Source: Agromyces cerinus
GTDB lineage: Bacteria; Actinomycetota; Actinomycetes; Actinomycetales; Microbacteriaceae
Assembly: GCF_016907835.1 (NCBI RefSeq)
Contig: NZ_JAFBCT010000001.1
Location: 2,976,001-3,040,000, forward strand
Direction of reading: 5' to 3'
DNA: 64,000 nucleotides
The translations under genes were made by a program, and so were the position numbers. Positions 8,345 through 16,554 of the stretch are shown one piece after another. The notes beneath the pieces were generated by a model. It worked only from the letters and a program-made list of their open reading frames with translations. It was not told the origin of the DNA and ran no database searches. How positions within the stretch are numbered: the stretch's first letter is position 1; each line of letters opens with the position of its first letter.

Positions 8345-9331
8345 ATGCCGCTGGGCTTCTCCGTGCAGCGCGTGGATCTGCCGCGCCGGGCAGATCCGCA
8401 CCCTGCCTACCCCTCGCACCTTCGCCGCCTTCCCGACGCCACCCTCGTCACCACTTGGATCGAGGGAACCGCTGCGGTGCGCCTTGCCGTCATCGATCCT
8501 CGAAGCGGGGCGGTGACGGTCCGCAAGGGGATCCGGGGACAACTTCGAGACGTCGTCGTCTCCGAGGCCGGCGATCGTGCGTGGCTCTTCTGTACGAACG
8601 GGGTACACGAGTTCGACGTCGCGACATCGACGGTGCGACGCACGCTGACGAAAGGACTCGGCGTCGAGGCGTCCCGCCCGCTGCGCCTCGACGAGGACAC
8701 GGTCCTGCTCGTGCAGCGTTTCGCGGCGACGTCTGCGATCGTGTCGCTCGAACGCATGGAGGTGATCGGCAGATTGCGTTTCGACCGCCCCGACTTCGTG
8801 CACCGACGCGGTGACCACCGCATGCTCCTGAGCTTCGCGGACGGTCGCGGCCGAACACTCGGCGCGGACAACCGCCTCGTGCGGGGCGGCGGAATCGGCG
8901 TCCCGATCGGGATCACCGCGATCGACCTGGGTGATCGCATCGCCGTCGTCTCCGGCACGCGGCATGCTTGGCAGAACCCGCACGGTCTCGACCCTGAACG
9001 CTTCGCCCGAGTGGAGCCGGAGGGCGTGGTCGCGATGCTCGATCCCACCACGTTCGCCGTCACTCGACGCGGGGCGAACCTCGGGATGCGCCGGCTCATC
9101 GGCCCGGACGACGCGGGACGACTCGTCGGAACGGATTTCGAGTTCCAGGAGCGCGGGCGGCGATTGATCATCTCGGACCGCGATGGCGACCGGCTGATCG
9201 GTGAACTCGTCTTCGACGAGCCGGTGCTCGAAGGCATCGCCCTGGATGGGACATCCGTCGCCATCAATCACGATGCCGGAGTCGGCTCCGCACTTCCCTA
9301 CATCTCCATCGCGAACTGGTCCGAAAAATAA
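8345..9331 (+). CDS. Protein of unknown function, probable beta-propeller-like fold
   Basis: 328 aa, no signal peptide, no membrane segment, so cytoplasmic. The sequence is a series of short beta-strand-like units (TLVTTWIEGTAAVRLAVIDPRSGAVTV, DRAWLFCTNGVHEFDVATSTVRRTL, GRLVGTDFEFQERGRRLIISDRDG), which suggests a propeller, but no family signature is recognised. Start ATG 8345 has GGGAGG 5 nt upstream; the longer frame to 7295 runs antiparallel through the winged-helix gene and is a shadow. It lies 62 nt after the winged-helix gene and may be co-transcribed. Confidence 0.65.
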   Translation: MPLGFSVQRVDLPRRADPHPAYPSHLRRLPDATLVTTWIEGTAAVRLAVIDPRSGAVTVRKGIRGQLRDVVVSEAGDRAWLFCTNGVHEFDVATSTVRRTLTKGLGVEASRPLRLDEDTVLLVQRFAATSAIVSLERMEVIGRLRFDRPDFVHRRGDHRMLLSFADGRGRTLGADNRLVRGGGIGVPIGITAIDLGDRIAVVSGTRHAWQNPHGLDPERFARVEPEGVVAMLDPTTFAVTRRGANLGMRRLIGPDDAGRLVGTDFEFQERGRRLIISDRDGDRLIGELVFDEPVLEGIALDGTSVAINHDAGVGSALPYISIANWSEK

Positions 9332-9444
9332 CGGAACGATAACTAGCGCCTGTTACCGATCCGTTATATATTCGGAACTGCGCCGCTTGTTTGCTGTGGC
9401 AGGCGGCGCGGAATGTGATTGCAGGACACTCTTGGTGCAAGGGA

Positions 9445-9478
9445 GAGGGCCGGTCGTCAGCCTCTACGACCGGCCCTC
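9445..9478 (+). terminator. Strong hairpin after the 8345 gene
   Basis: GAGGGCCGGTCGT (9445-9457) pairs perfectly with ACGACCGGCCCTC (9466-9478), 8-nt loop. No T tract follows. The 110 bases before it (9332-9444) are unusually AT-rich around 9333-9375 and contain an imperfect dyad, but no gene. Confidence 0.55.
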
Positions 9479-9561
9479 AACCGAATCCTCCCGGCGACGG
9501 TCGAGGGCACGCAACCGAATCCTCCCGGCGACGGTCGAGGGCACGCAACCGATTCCTCCCG
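9479..9561 (+). repeat. 34-bp tandem repeat upstream of marR-like gene
   Basis: Two perfect 34-bp copies (9479-9512, 9513-9546) beginning AACCGAATCCTCCCGGCGAC, and a third partial copy with one change (9547-9561). They abut the hairpin on the left and the MarR operator on the right. Two and a half copies without spacers, so not a CRISPR. Confidence 0.9.
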
Positions 9562-9570
9562 AGGTTCCCT

Positions 9571-9591
9571 ATTGTGGGATCAGCCCACAAT
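9571..9591. promoter_or_regulatory. MarR-type operator palindrome
   Basis: ATTGTGGG (9571-9578) and CCCACAAT (9584-9591) around a 5-nt centre. Size and position, 14 nt before the MarR start codon, fit autoregulation. Confidence 0.75.
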
Positions 9592-9605
9592 CGGAAGGAC
9601 CCCGC

Positions 9606-10049
9606 ATGGCAGATCGCGCGATCACGGTGGCCGCTTGGGAATCACTGTTCCGTGCGCAGGTCTCGATCATGCGCGCACTCGCGGCCGAGTTCCCGAGCGA
9701 GGTCATCTCGCTCAACGAGTACGACGTGCTCTTCAACATCACCCGTGCTCCGGGCCGGCGCCTGCGCCTCAAAGACCTGAACCAGAACGTGCTCATCACC
9801 CAGCCGAGCGTGAGCCGGCTCGTCGATCGCCTCACGGCCCGCGGGCTCGTCGCGAAGCTGCCCGACCCGCGCGACGGCCGAGGCACGATCGTCGCGATCA
9901 CCGATGAGGGCTTCGACCTCTTCCGCCGGGTCGCGATCACGCACATGGAGGCGATCAATCGCCAGTTCGGCGACAGCCTGTCCGAAGACGAGCTCCGAAC
10001 GCTCGCCGACCTCTGCAATCGGCTGCGCCCCGAACTCGACCGGGCCTGA
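9606..10049 (+). CDS. MarR family transcriptional regulator
   Basis: 147 aa. The wing-helix core is LRLKDLNQNVLITQPSVSRLVDRLTARGLVAKLPDPRDGRGTIVAITDEG, with the basic DPRDGRGT wing that contacts the minor groove; flanking helices form the dimer. GGAAGGA lies 8 nt before the ATG. A perfect palindrome just upstream suggests self-repression. The next gene, a dicarboxylate carrier, starts 112 nt downstream on the same strand and may be a second target, though this is inference. Confidence 0.88.
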   Translation: MADRAITVAAWESLFRAQVSIMRALAAEFPSEVISLNEYDVLFNITRAPGRRLRLKDLNQNVLITQPSVSRLVDRLTARGLVAKLPDPRDGRGTIVAITDEGFDLFRRVAITHMEAINRQFGDSLSEDELRTLADLCNRLRPELDRA

Positions 10050-10161
10050 CACCCGGCCGATCCGCGGAATCACGCGCGAGAACTCGGTATAGACGAGCGG
10101 CTCTCCACAGCGTTACTCTCAGCTCAGACAGTGGGTCTGGCTGGGTTCCTGGGGGGAAGTC

Positions 10162-11613
10162 ATGGACATCGTGCTCGTCATCATGCAAGCCTGCATCGTC
10201 ATCGGCGCGATCGTGCTCGGTGTCCGGACCGGCGGCATCGGCCTGGGACTCTGGGGCGTCGTCGGCACGGTGATCCTCGTGTTCGTCTTCCAACTGCCAC
10301 CGGGCGCCATCCCGATCGACGCGTTCTTCATCATCATCGCGGTGATCACGGCATCATCGGCCATGCAGGCGGCCGGCGGCATCGACTACCTCGTGGCCAT
10401 CGCGTCGAAGATCATCCAGCGCAATCCCAAGCGGCTCACCTACGTCGCGCCGCTCGTGGCGTTCGTCTTCACCGTGCTCTCGGGCACCTCGAACATCTTC
10501 TTCGCACTGATCCCCGTGATCTACGAGACGGCGTACCGCAACGGGCAACGACCGGAACGGGCTCTCGCTGCTTCGACGGTCACCTCGGGCCTCGGCATCA
10601 CCGCGAGCCCCGTGTCCGCGGCGATGGCGGCCTACCTCGTGCTCATGGACGGCACCGGCTACGGACTGCCGCAGATCCTCCTCATCACGGTGCCCGCGGC
10701 GATCGTCGCCTGCATCGTCACCTCGCTCGTGCAGCAGCGCGTCGGCAAAGACCTGCTCGACGACCCGGTGTTCCTGAAGCGCGTCGCCGACGGCACCGTC
10801 GAGGTGCCCGCTGCGCTGAAGGCCCGCTACGCGGCCAAGATCGGCGGCGGCGCACCGGTCACGGCAGGCAGCTCCGGCACCGGCACGGCGACGGCGACCG
10901 GCGGTTCGGATGCCGCGGCAGACGTGCCGCCCGCCCGCATCGAGCACCCCGTGCCCCCGGGCGGCGCGACCGCCGCGTGGATCTTCGTGACCGGCACCCT
11001 GCTGATCGTGCTGCTCGGCCTCTTCCCGGGTCTGCGCCCGGCCTTCCCCGACGAGGAGGGCGAGCTCGTGCCGCTCGGCATGTCGACCATCATCGAGATG
11101 ATCATGTTCACGGTGGCCCTCGTGATCATCCTCGTGCGCAAGGTCAAGCCGTCACTGGTGGTCGAGCAGCCCCTGCTGCGGGCCGGCTTCGTCGCCGCGG
11201 TCGCGCTGTTCGGCATCGCCTGGATGGCCGACACCTTCATCTCCGCCAACGAGGAGACGATCATCGAACCGCTCGGCGCGATGATCGAGGCGAACCCGCT
11301 GCTCCTGGCCGTCGCGCTCTTCATCGTCTGCGGCCTCACCACGAGCCAGTCGGCGACGACGAACACGATGATCCCGATCGCCCTGGCCGCCGGACTCGCC
11401 CCGGGCGTCATCACGGCGATGTGGCCCTCGCTCATCGGCGTCTGGCTGTTCCCGGCCAACGGCTCGCAGATCGCCGCCGTCGAGACCGACCTCACGGGGT
11501 CGACGAAGCTGACCCAGGTGCCGGTCTGGCACTCGTTCACGATCCCGATGCTCGTGTCATGGGTCGCCGTCGTCGGATCGGGCCTCCTGATCCAGCTCAT
11601 CGTCCCCGCCTGA
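10162..11613 (+). CDS. DcuA/DcuB-type C4-dicarboxylate carrier
   Basis: 483 aa integral membrane protein with about 10-12 helices. AGGIDYLVAIASKIIQRNPKRLTYVAP and the SGTSNIFFALIPVIYE region are typical of Dcu carriers, which exchange aspartate, fumarate and succinate. Unlike the E. coli proteins it has a Gly/Ala/Thr-rich cytoplasmic insert (about residues 230-265, TAGSSGTGTATATGG). A GGGGGGAA ribosome site precedes the ATG. It is followed 65 nt later by an M20 dipeptidase on the same strand, so uptake or efflux of aspartate-like products of peptide cleavage is a reasonable idea. Confidence 0.85.
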   Translation: MDIVLVIMQACIVIGAIVLGVRTGGIGLGLWGVVGTVILVFVFQLPPGAIPIDAFFIIIAVITASSAMQAAGGIDYLVAIASKIIQRNPKRLTYVAPLVAFVFTVLSGTSNIFFALIPVIYETAYRNGQRPERALAASTVTSGLGITASPVSAAMAAYLVLMDGTGYGLPQILLITVPAAIVACIVTSLVQQRVGKDLLDDPVFLKRVADGTVEVPAALKARYAAKIGGGAPVTAGSSGTGTATATGGSDAAADVPPARIEHPVPPGGATAAWIFVTGTLLIVLLGLFPGLRPAFPDEEGELVPLGMSTIIEMIMFTVALVIILVRKVKPSLVVEQPLLRAGFVAAVALFGIAWMADTFISANEETIIEPLGAMIEANPLLLAVALFIVCGLTTSQSATTNTMIPIALAAGLAPGVITAMWPSLIGVWLFPANGSQIAAVETDLTGSTKLTQVPVWHSFTIPMLVSWVAVVGSGLLIQLIVPA

Positions 11614-11678
11614 CTCGGCGCCGAGTCACGACGACCGGCGCCCGAAGCTTCCCTACCATCCAGCCGAGGAGGAACCCC

Positions 11679-13034
11679 ATGACCGACGCCGCCGACGTGA
11701 AGTCCGCCGCAGCGCAGTTGATGCCCGAGGTGCTCGAGCACCTCGAGAGGCTCGTGCGCATCCCATCCGTCGCGTTCCCGGGGTTCGACCCCGAGCCCGT
11801 GCACCGCATGGGGGCGGCCGTCGTCGAGCTCTTCGAAGCGGCGGGAGCGGCGGGCGTGAAGCTGCTCGACGTGCCCGACGGCTACCCGTGCGTCTACGCG
11901 GACCTGCCCGGCCCCGAGGGCTCGCCGACCGTGCTGCTCTACGCCCACTACGACGTGCAGCCGGCCGCCGAGAGCCAGGGCTGGTCGACCGAGCCGTTCG
12001 AGCCCGTCACCAAGGACGACGGTCGCATCTACGGTCGCGGAGCCGCCGACGACAAGTCGGGCCTCGTCATCCACTACGGCACCCTGAAGCTCCTCGGTGC
12101 CGATCGGCCGTGTCACGTGAAGATCCTCGTCGAGGGCGAGGAGGAGACGATCTCCCACCTCGAGGCGTTCGTCGAGGCGAACCCCGAGCTCTTCGCCGCC
12201 GACGCCTACGTCATCGCCGACATCGGCCCGCAGCGCGTCGGCCGGCCGGGTCTCACGACCGCGCTCCGAGGGGATGTCGCCTGCACGGTGACCGTGCGCA
12301 CCCTCGGCAACCCCGTGCACTCGGGCATGTTCGGCGGAGCGGCCCCCGACGCCATGACGGCGATGATCCGCATCCTCGACACGCTCCACGACGAGCACGG
12401 CGACACGGTCATCCCGGGCGTGGACAGCGGCCACTGGAGCGGCGCCGACATGGAGGAGGACGTCTACCGCGAAGGCTCGGCCATCCTGCCAGGGGTCGAC
12501 TACCTCGGCACGGGCTCGCTCTCCGACCGCATCTGGGCCAAGCCCTCGGTGACGGTGCTCGGCATGGACCTGCCGAACACCGCAGAGGCATCGAACGTGC
12601 TGCTGCCCTCCGTGACCGCGAAGCTCTCGATGCGCATCGTGCCGGGCGCCGACGCCGACGCGCAGCTCGACGCACTCATGGCGCACCTGCGCGCGCAGCG
12701 GCCGTGGAACTGCGAGGTCGAGGTCGAGAAGGTGAAGACGGGGCATCCGTTCGCCGTCGACGCCTCGCATCCGGCGATCGTCGCCGCCTCGGCCGCACTC
12801 GAAGCGGCCTACGGCGCGCCTGTCGAGTCGATCGGCAGCGGCGCATCCATCCCCCTCGTGGCCTCACTGCAGAAGGTCGCCCCGGGTTCGGCGATCGTGC
12901 TCTGGGGTGCTGAAGACACCGCGCAGTCGCGCATCCACGCGTCCGACGAGTCCGTCGACCCCGGCGAGATCGAGCGGATGATCGCCGCGCAGACCCTCTT
13001 CATCCAGGGACTCGCGGCGGCCGAACGATCCTGA
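11679..13034 (+). CDS. M20 family dipeptidase
   Basis: 451 aa zinc aminoacyl-dipeptidase of the ArgE/DapE/carnosinase group. Metal and catalytic motifs in order: YAHYDVQPA, GRGAADDKSG, EGEEETIS (catalytic Glu pair), and DTAQSRIHASDESV near the C-terminus; the lid/dimerisation domain runs from about residue 205 to 320. Start ATG 11679 has AGGAGG 6 nt upstream. The sequence fits the cytosolic nonspecific dipeptidase (CNDP-like) branch. Same strand as the Dcu carrier with a short gap. Confidence 0.93.
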   Translation: MTDAADVKSAAAQLMPEVLEHLERLVRIPSVAFPGFDPEPVHRMGAAVVELFEAAGAAGVKLLDVPDGYPCVYADLPGPEGSPTVLLYAHYDVQPAAESQGWSTEPFEPVTKDDGRIYGRGAADDKSGLVIHYGTLKLLGADRPCHVKILVEGEEETISHLEAFVEANPELFAADAYVIADIGPQRVGRPGLTTALRGDVACTVTVRTLGNPVHSGMFGGAAPDAMTAMIRILDTLHDEHGDTVIPGVDSGHWSGADMEEDVYREGSAILPGVDYLGTGSLSDRIWAKPSVTVLGMDLPNTAEASNVLLPSVTAKLSMRIVPGADADAQLDALMAHLRAQRPWNCEVEVEKVKTGHPFAVDASHPAIVAASAALEAAYGAPVESIGSGASIPLVASLQKVAPGSAIVLWGAEDTAQSRIHASDESVDPGEIERMIAAQTLFIQGLAAAERS

Positions 13035-13376
13035 CCGAACCAGCGAGACACGGCCCCGAACGACTCGGCGCGTTCGCCGACCGCGCACGGGTGACGGTGG
13101 GGCGGGAACCCTACCTCCCACCCCACCGCGGTCTCCAAGGAGACCACTCCCGCCGAGCGACCCGAACTGAGCCCGGCGAGCTTGTCCCGGCGATCGGAGG
13201 AATGCTCCATCGCGCTGCTCGCGGGGGTCAGCGCGGGCAGGTCGGCACGGGGGTCGACTCGGGTCTGCTCGAATCGTAGCCGCAGGGATGCCCGCTGGAT
13301 ACTGCCCCGATTGGGGGGTGAGAACGCTTCCACGCCGGCCGCTGCGGCAACGGCTCGGGCACGCGGGTGCCGACGG
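13035..13376. other. 342-bp intergenic region between convergent genes
   Basis: No supported gene. Apart from the hairpin at 13096-13127 it holds a perfect palindrome GGTCTCC-AA-GGAGACC (13130-13145). Remaining sequence is plain high-GC DNA. Confidence 0.5.
13096..13127 (+). terminator. Hairpin after the dipeptidase gene
   Basis: GGTGGGGCGGG (13096-13106) pairs with CCCACCCCACC (13117-13127) with one mismatch. Position 62 nt after the stop suggests a terminator for the Dcu-dipeptidase unit. Confidence 0.5.
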
Positions 13377-13670
13377 TCAGGGCCAGTCGACGGATGCCTC
13401 GTACTCCTCATGTCGACGAAGGTAGGCGACGATGAACGGGCATTCGGGCACGATGCGCTCACCGCGGGCGACGGCGTCGTCGAGCGCGGTCCTGGCGAGC
13501 TTGCTGCCGAGGCCGCGGCCCTCGAACTCGGGCAGCACCACGGTGTGCGTGAAGACGATCGCGCCGTCTTCGAGTCGGTACTGCGCGAAACCCGCACGCT
13601 CGCCCCCGAACGTCAGGTCGTAGCGGTGACGGTCATCGTTGCGGACGATCTCGACGATGTCGGTGGCCAT
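13377..13670 (-). CDS. Small GNAT acetyltransferase, NATD1-like
   Basis: 97 aa, the minimal Gcn5-related fold of the NATD1/YjdJ type. The acetyl-CoA pyrophosphate loop is VLPEFEGRGLGSKLARTALDDA; the ending VPECPFIVAYLRRHEEYEASV is characteristic of this small family. Substrate unknown. The start ATG at 13670 lies inside the 3' end of the upstream membrane-protein gene (38-nt overlap), so translation may be coupled. Confidence 0.88.
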   Translation of the reverse strand: MATDIVEIVRNDDRHRYDLTFGGERAGFAQYRLEDGAIVFTHTVVLPEFEGRGLGSKLARTALDDAVARGERIVPECPFIVAYLRRHEEYEASVDWP

Positions 13671-14958
13671 GGCGCGACTCTACTCGACCGTCGCGGCGGA
13701 CGCGCCGCGACCGGCACAGGCCCCGCCGTCGCGGCGCGGTCGCCGCAGGCGTCGCCGCCGCGCTCAATCGCACGGTTCGGGCGGGTACGACGTGGCGCCG
13801 TCGCCCGGCGCAGGGCGTGCGGACGGCCACGGTGAGCGTGCGCGCACGCACCGCAGCGTCGGGCCGGGCGGCTCGAACGACGGCGAGCGGTTCGGGTGCG
13901 CCGCGCGCCGCACCGACGGGCCGTGACAGGCAGCGGCGGATGCGCCGCACGGGCACCGCGGCATCCGACTTGCCCTCTCCGTGCTCGTGCACGGTTGCCA
14001 CCACGAGCGCGATCAACCAGGCGAACACGAGCGTGAACGCCACGAGTTCGAACACGGTCAGGTTGAAGAGGCCGAGCCCGTCGTAGGCGACCATCGCGGC
14101 CGCCTCCACCGTGAGCGCGAGATACGAGAACCGGGCGAACCAGCGGGGAACCCGCGGTGCGAAGAGCTGGATACCGAGGCAGAGCAGCGCGAATGCCGCT
14201 GCGGCGCCGACGGCGAACGTGTTGTGCAGGTCGGTGTCGGTGTCGATCGGCACGAGTCCGACGCCCATGAGGCTGAACCCGACGAGCGCGATGAGCAGGC
14301 GCATCACGGTGCGCCCGACCGGCCGGAGCGCGAACGGCCCGTGCGCGAGCGCGCGGGTGAGCATCGCCGAGAGGCCCGCCATGCCGAAGCCCGACATGAT
14401 GATCGCGACGTTGAAGCACGCGGCCGCCAGGTCGTTCGAGGTGCCCAGGGTGCTGAAGTTGCGCGTCCACCACTCGCCGGTGGGGGTGATGCTCATGCTC
14501 GCGAGACTGCCGGCGGCGAGCAGCATCGCCACGAGGTTGAAGGTGCGGTACGCCTCGTGCTCGATCGCGCGATGGTGCAGGCGGAACGTTCCGACACCGA
14601 ACACGACGCCGAGGAGCACGCTGTACAACTCGTGCCCACCGGGGAGGCCGTCGAACGCCGAGGCGGTGAAGTGCACGGCGAGCAGCGCGATCGCCGCCCA
14701 GGTCAGTCCGTTGGCGATCGCCCGCCACTCGGCGCGCAGCGCCGGCAGCCCGAGGCGCGCGAGCCGCGCGAGCGCGTGGTTCGACGCCGATGCCACCACG
14801 AGGCCCGCGCCGACCGCCGCCCCGCCGGCGAGCGCCGGCACCACCCAGACGACGTCGATCACGTGGGAGCCGCTCGTCGCCGAGAACCGGGGGTCGAGGG
14901 CGCGATACAACACGATCGACACCGCCACGGCGATCAGCAGGGCGTAGACACGTCGCAT
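13633..14958 (-). CDS. Multi-pass membrane protein, DUF998-like
   Basis: 441 aa. From MRRVYALLIAVAVSIVLYRALD the sequence has about 9 hydrophobic helices up to FELVAFTLVFAWLIALVVATV at roughly residue 325. The overall pattern, with NxSTLGTSNDLAAACFNVAI, resembles DUF998 proteins, whose role is unknown. The last ~110 residues (after HEHGEGKSDAA) are Arg/Ala/Pro-rich and look non-conserved; the frame only stops inside the GNAT gene, so the true end may differ (frameshift or recent loss of a stop). Start 14958 is chosen because the residues upstream of it are not hydrophobic or conserved. Confidence 0.6.
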   Translation of the reverse strand: MRRVYALLIAVAVSIVLYRALDPRFSATSGSHVIDVVWVVPALAGGAAVGAGLVVASASNHALARLARLGLPALRAEWRAIANGLTWAAIALLAVHFTASAFDGLPGGHELYSVLLGVVFGVGTFRLHHRAIEHEAYRTFNLVAMLLAAGSLASMSITPTGEWWTRNFSTLGTSNDLAAACFNVAIIMSGFGMAGLSAMLTRALAHGPFALRPVGRTVMRLLIALVGFSLMGVGLVPIDTDTDLHNTFAVGAAAAFALLCLGIQLFAPRVPRWFARFSYLALTVEAAAMVAYDGLGLFNLTVFELVAFTLVFAWLIALVVATVHEHGEGKSDAAVPVRRIRRCLSRPVGAARGAPEPLAVVRAARPDAAVRARTLTVAVRTPCAGRRRHVVPARTVRLSAAATPAATAPRRRGLCRSRRVRRDGRVESRHGHRHRRDRPQR

Positions 14959-15263
14959 GTGAGCGGCCAACCGACGCGAGCGTACGACTCCGAGCCGAAC
15001 GCGCCCCACACGTCCGGCGGTGCCGGCGCCCGTCGCACGCGTCGGCACGACGAGGATCCGATTCGACGACTCCGGAGCGACCCCGGCGAACGCACCCCTC
15101 ATATCCGAACTCTCGATCCCCAGAATCAGATGTGTTCGCGAGCCTAACCGGCGCCCTGCGACCGAGTCATCCCAGAGTTGCGTCCCCCACGCCTATACCC
15201 AGCAGACTCTCAGCAAACTGCGGGCGGCCATGAAGCACGTGCACAGTGGAGCGAGGTGTCCGG

Positions 15264-15367
15264 GAAAACAAGAACGGCCCGCTTTCGCGAGCCGTTCTCT
15301 TACTGTCTCAACCAGTGTGCGCCCGGAGGGATTCGAACCCCCAACCTTCTGATCCGTAGTCAGATGC
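15264..15367. repeat. attL: left copy of the 104-bp direct repeat
   Basis: Identical over 104 bp to 28158-28261 (offset 12894). It contains the tRNA terminator hairpin and the last 50 nt of tRNA-Arg(ACG), and loses identity exactly at the anticodon stem. This is the displaced end of the integration target. Confidence 0.95.
15318..15367 (-). pseudogene. tRNA-Arg(ACG) 3' remnant
   Basis: 50 nt covering the anticodon loop, variable loop, T arm and acceptor 3' strand of the tRNA that is complete at 28212-28284. The acceptor 5' strand and D arm are missing, so it cannot fold. It is a by-product of site-specific integration. Confidence 0.9.
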
Positions 15368-15509
15368 GGGGTGTCCACCAAGGTCCACGCAGCGCCGTAG
15401 TTCAAGCACGCTACCCCGGCGCGACACCATCGGACAACCACGGATCGACTCGGGTTGCTGGCAGCGTTACTGTCACGCCTGCCGCTTCCTCGCCCTCCGC
15501 GGTGACGCG

Positions 15510-16181
15510 ATGAGCCCCTCCGATGCCCGTTTCAACAAGCGCGACTGGCAGCTCCTCACCGTACTCACCCTGAACCCCGGGGCATCTCCCGGCGAGGTGC
15601 GGATGCGCGCCGACATGCTGCCCCCGTCGACCTGGGGCTCGAACCTGCGCGGCATGCTGAAGGACGCCGCATGGCGGAAGCTGAGTCGCGAGACGAGCGA
15701 GGCGGCCGGCCGGCGCTGCGCCATCTGCGGCGCGGAGTCGTTTGGACCGAACCACACGCCACAGAATCCCGACTGTCACGAGATGTGGGTGTTCGAAGTC
15801 GCCGATGGGGTGCTCGTCCAGCGGCTCGAGCGACTCGTCGCACTCTGCAAGGCCTGCCACAACGTGCAGCACGCCGGCCGTGCCGAAAAGCTAGGGCTCA
15901 CCGGCGACGTCGTCGACACGCTCTGCAGGGTGAATCGCTGGACCCCAACAGAATCGGAAGACGACATCGACCGCGCCTGGGACCGCTACGAGCTCATGAG
16001 CGGGCTCGAGTTCGACCTCGATCTTCGTGCGCTTGCGGGCCGCATCCAGGTCGGCGACGACGTCGATCTCTACTTCCGGGCCCGTGAGCGCGAGCGGCTG
16101 GGTAACAGTTGGCTCAAAGGCCCGGCGCGGCCGACCGTGCCGACGCTGTTCGATCTGCCAAGCGAGGGAACGCCTCTGTAG
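15510..16181 (+). CDS. HNH endonuclease-like protein
   Basis: 223 aa. A treble-clef zinc site is formed by CAIC (after AAGRR) and CKAC in LVALCKACHNVQHAG; between them DCHEMWVFE carries the catalytic His, and CHNVQH ends the motif. This matches HNH proteins in which CxxC pairs bracket the beta-beta-alpha metal core. The first 75 residues (NKRDWQLLTVLTLNPGASPGEVRMRADMLPPSTWGSNLRGML) may be a helical DNA-reading part. First gene inside attL; GC is higher than in the cargo genes that follow. Role in the element (defence, or nicking) is open. No strong ribosome site is seen, so the start is moderately sure. Confidence 0.72.
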   Translation: MSPSDARFNKRDWQLLTVLTLNPGASPGEVRMRADMLPPSTWGSNLRGMLKDAAWRKLSRETSEAAGRRCAICGAESFGPNHTPQNPDCHEMWVFEVADGVLVQRLERLVALCKACHNVQHAGRAEKLGLTGDVVDTLCRVNRWTPTESEDDIDRAWDRYELMSGLEFDLDLRALAGRIQVGDDVDLYFRARERERLGNSWLKGPARPTVPTLFDLPSEGTPL

Positions 16182-16554
16182 ACGGGACCGCTCCCCCAGG
16201 GCCGCGCATCTCGCCGAGCCGCCGAATCTAGTGATCTCCTAGACTCCGGTAGACATCGGTAGAGATGGGCGGCCCTTCTGCATTCGATGCCCCACCGCGC
16301 CAGTCTCCCCGCCGTCGATCCGGTGGGTGAGGAGCGCCCGGACCGCAGCGAAGCGAGGACCGGACGCACCGCAACCCGCCGGGCCCGACGGCCGCTTGCG
16401 GCCGGCGCTTGAATGAGTACAGAAAGTTCTCACGACACATACGCCAGCGTTGCGTCCGGGGAGTGTCCGCTGCCCCAAATAGACTTGTGCCTTGCTGCTT
16501 CGGAGGCGTCGTCGTGGCTTGCCCGCCCAAACTTGCCTGCTCAAAAAGGACATC
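16182..16554 (+). promoter_or_regulatory. Upstream region of the restriction-modification genes
   Basis: 373 bp without a gene. It holds a hairpin GGCCGC-TT-GCGGCC (16390-16403) and a TAGACT (16480-16485) that could be the -10 of the RM promoter, with transcription beginning near 16492. AAAAAGGA (16543-16550) precedes the GTG start. An antisense frame over 16228-16614 has no supporting features. Confidence 0.45.

Noticed and set aside
9479..9561. Short CRISPR array
   Set aside because: Copies are directly adjacent with no spacers, only 2.5 units, and no cas genes.
10131..11678. In-frame upstream extension of the dipeptidase ORF (967 aa in total)
   Set aside because: The extension overlaps the Dcu carrier in another frame and is Arg/His/Pro-rich; the true start at 11679 has AGGAGG.
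13035..13376. Small ORFs in the gap after the dipeptidase gene
   Set aside because: They lack ribosome sites and run through the hairpin; no conserved features.
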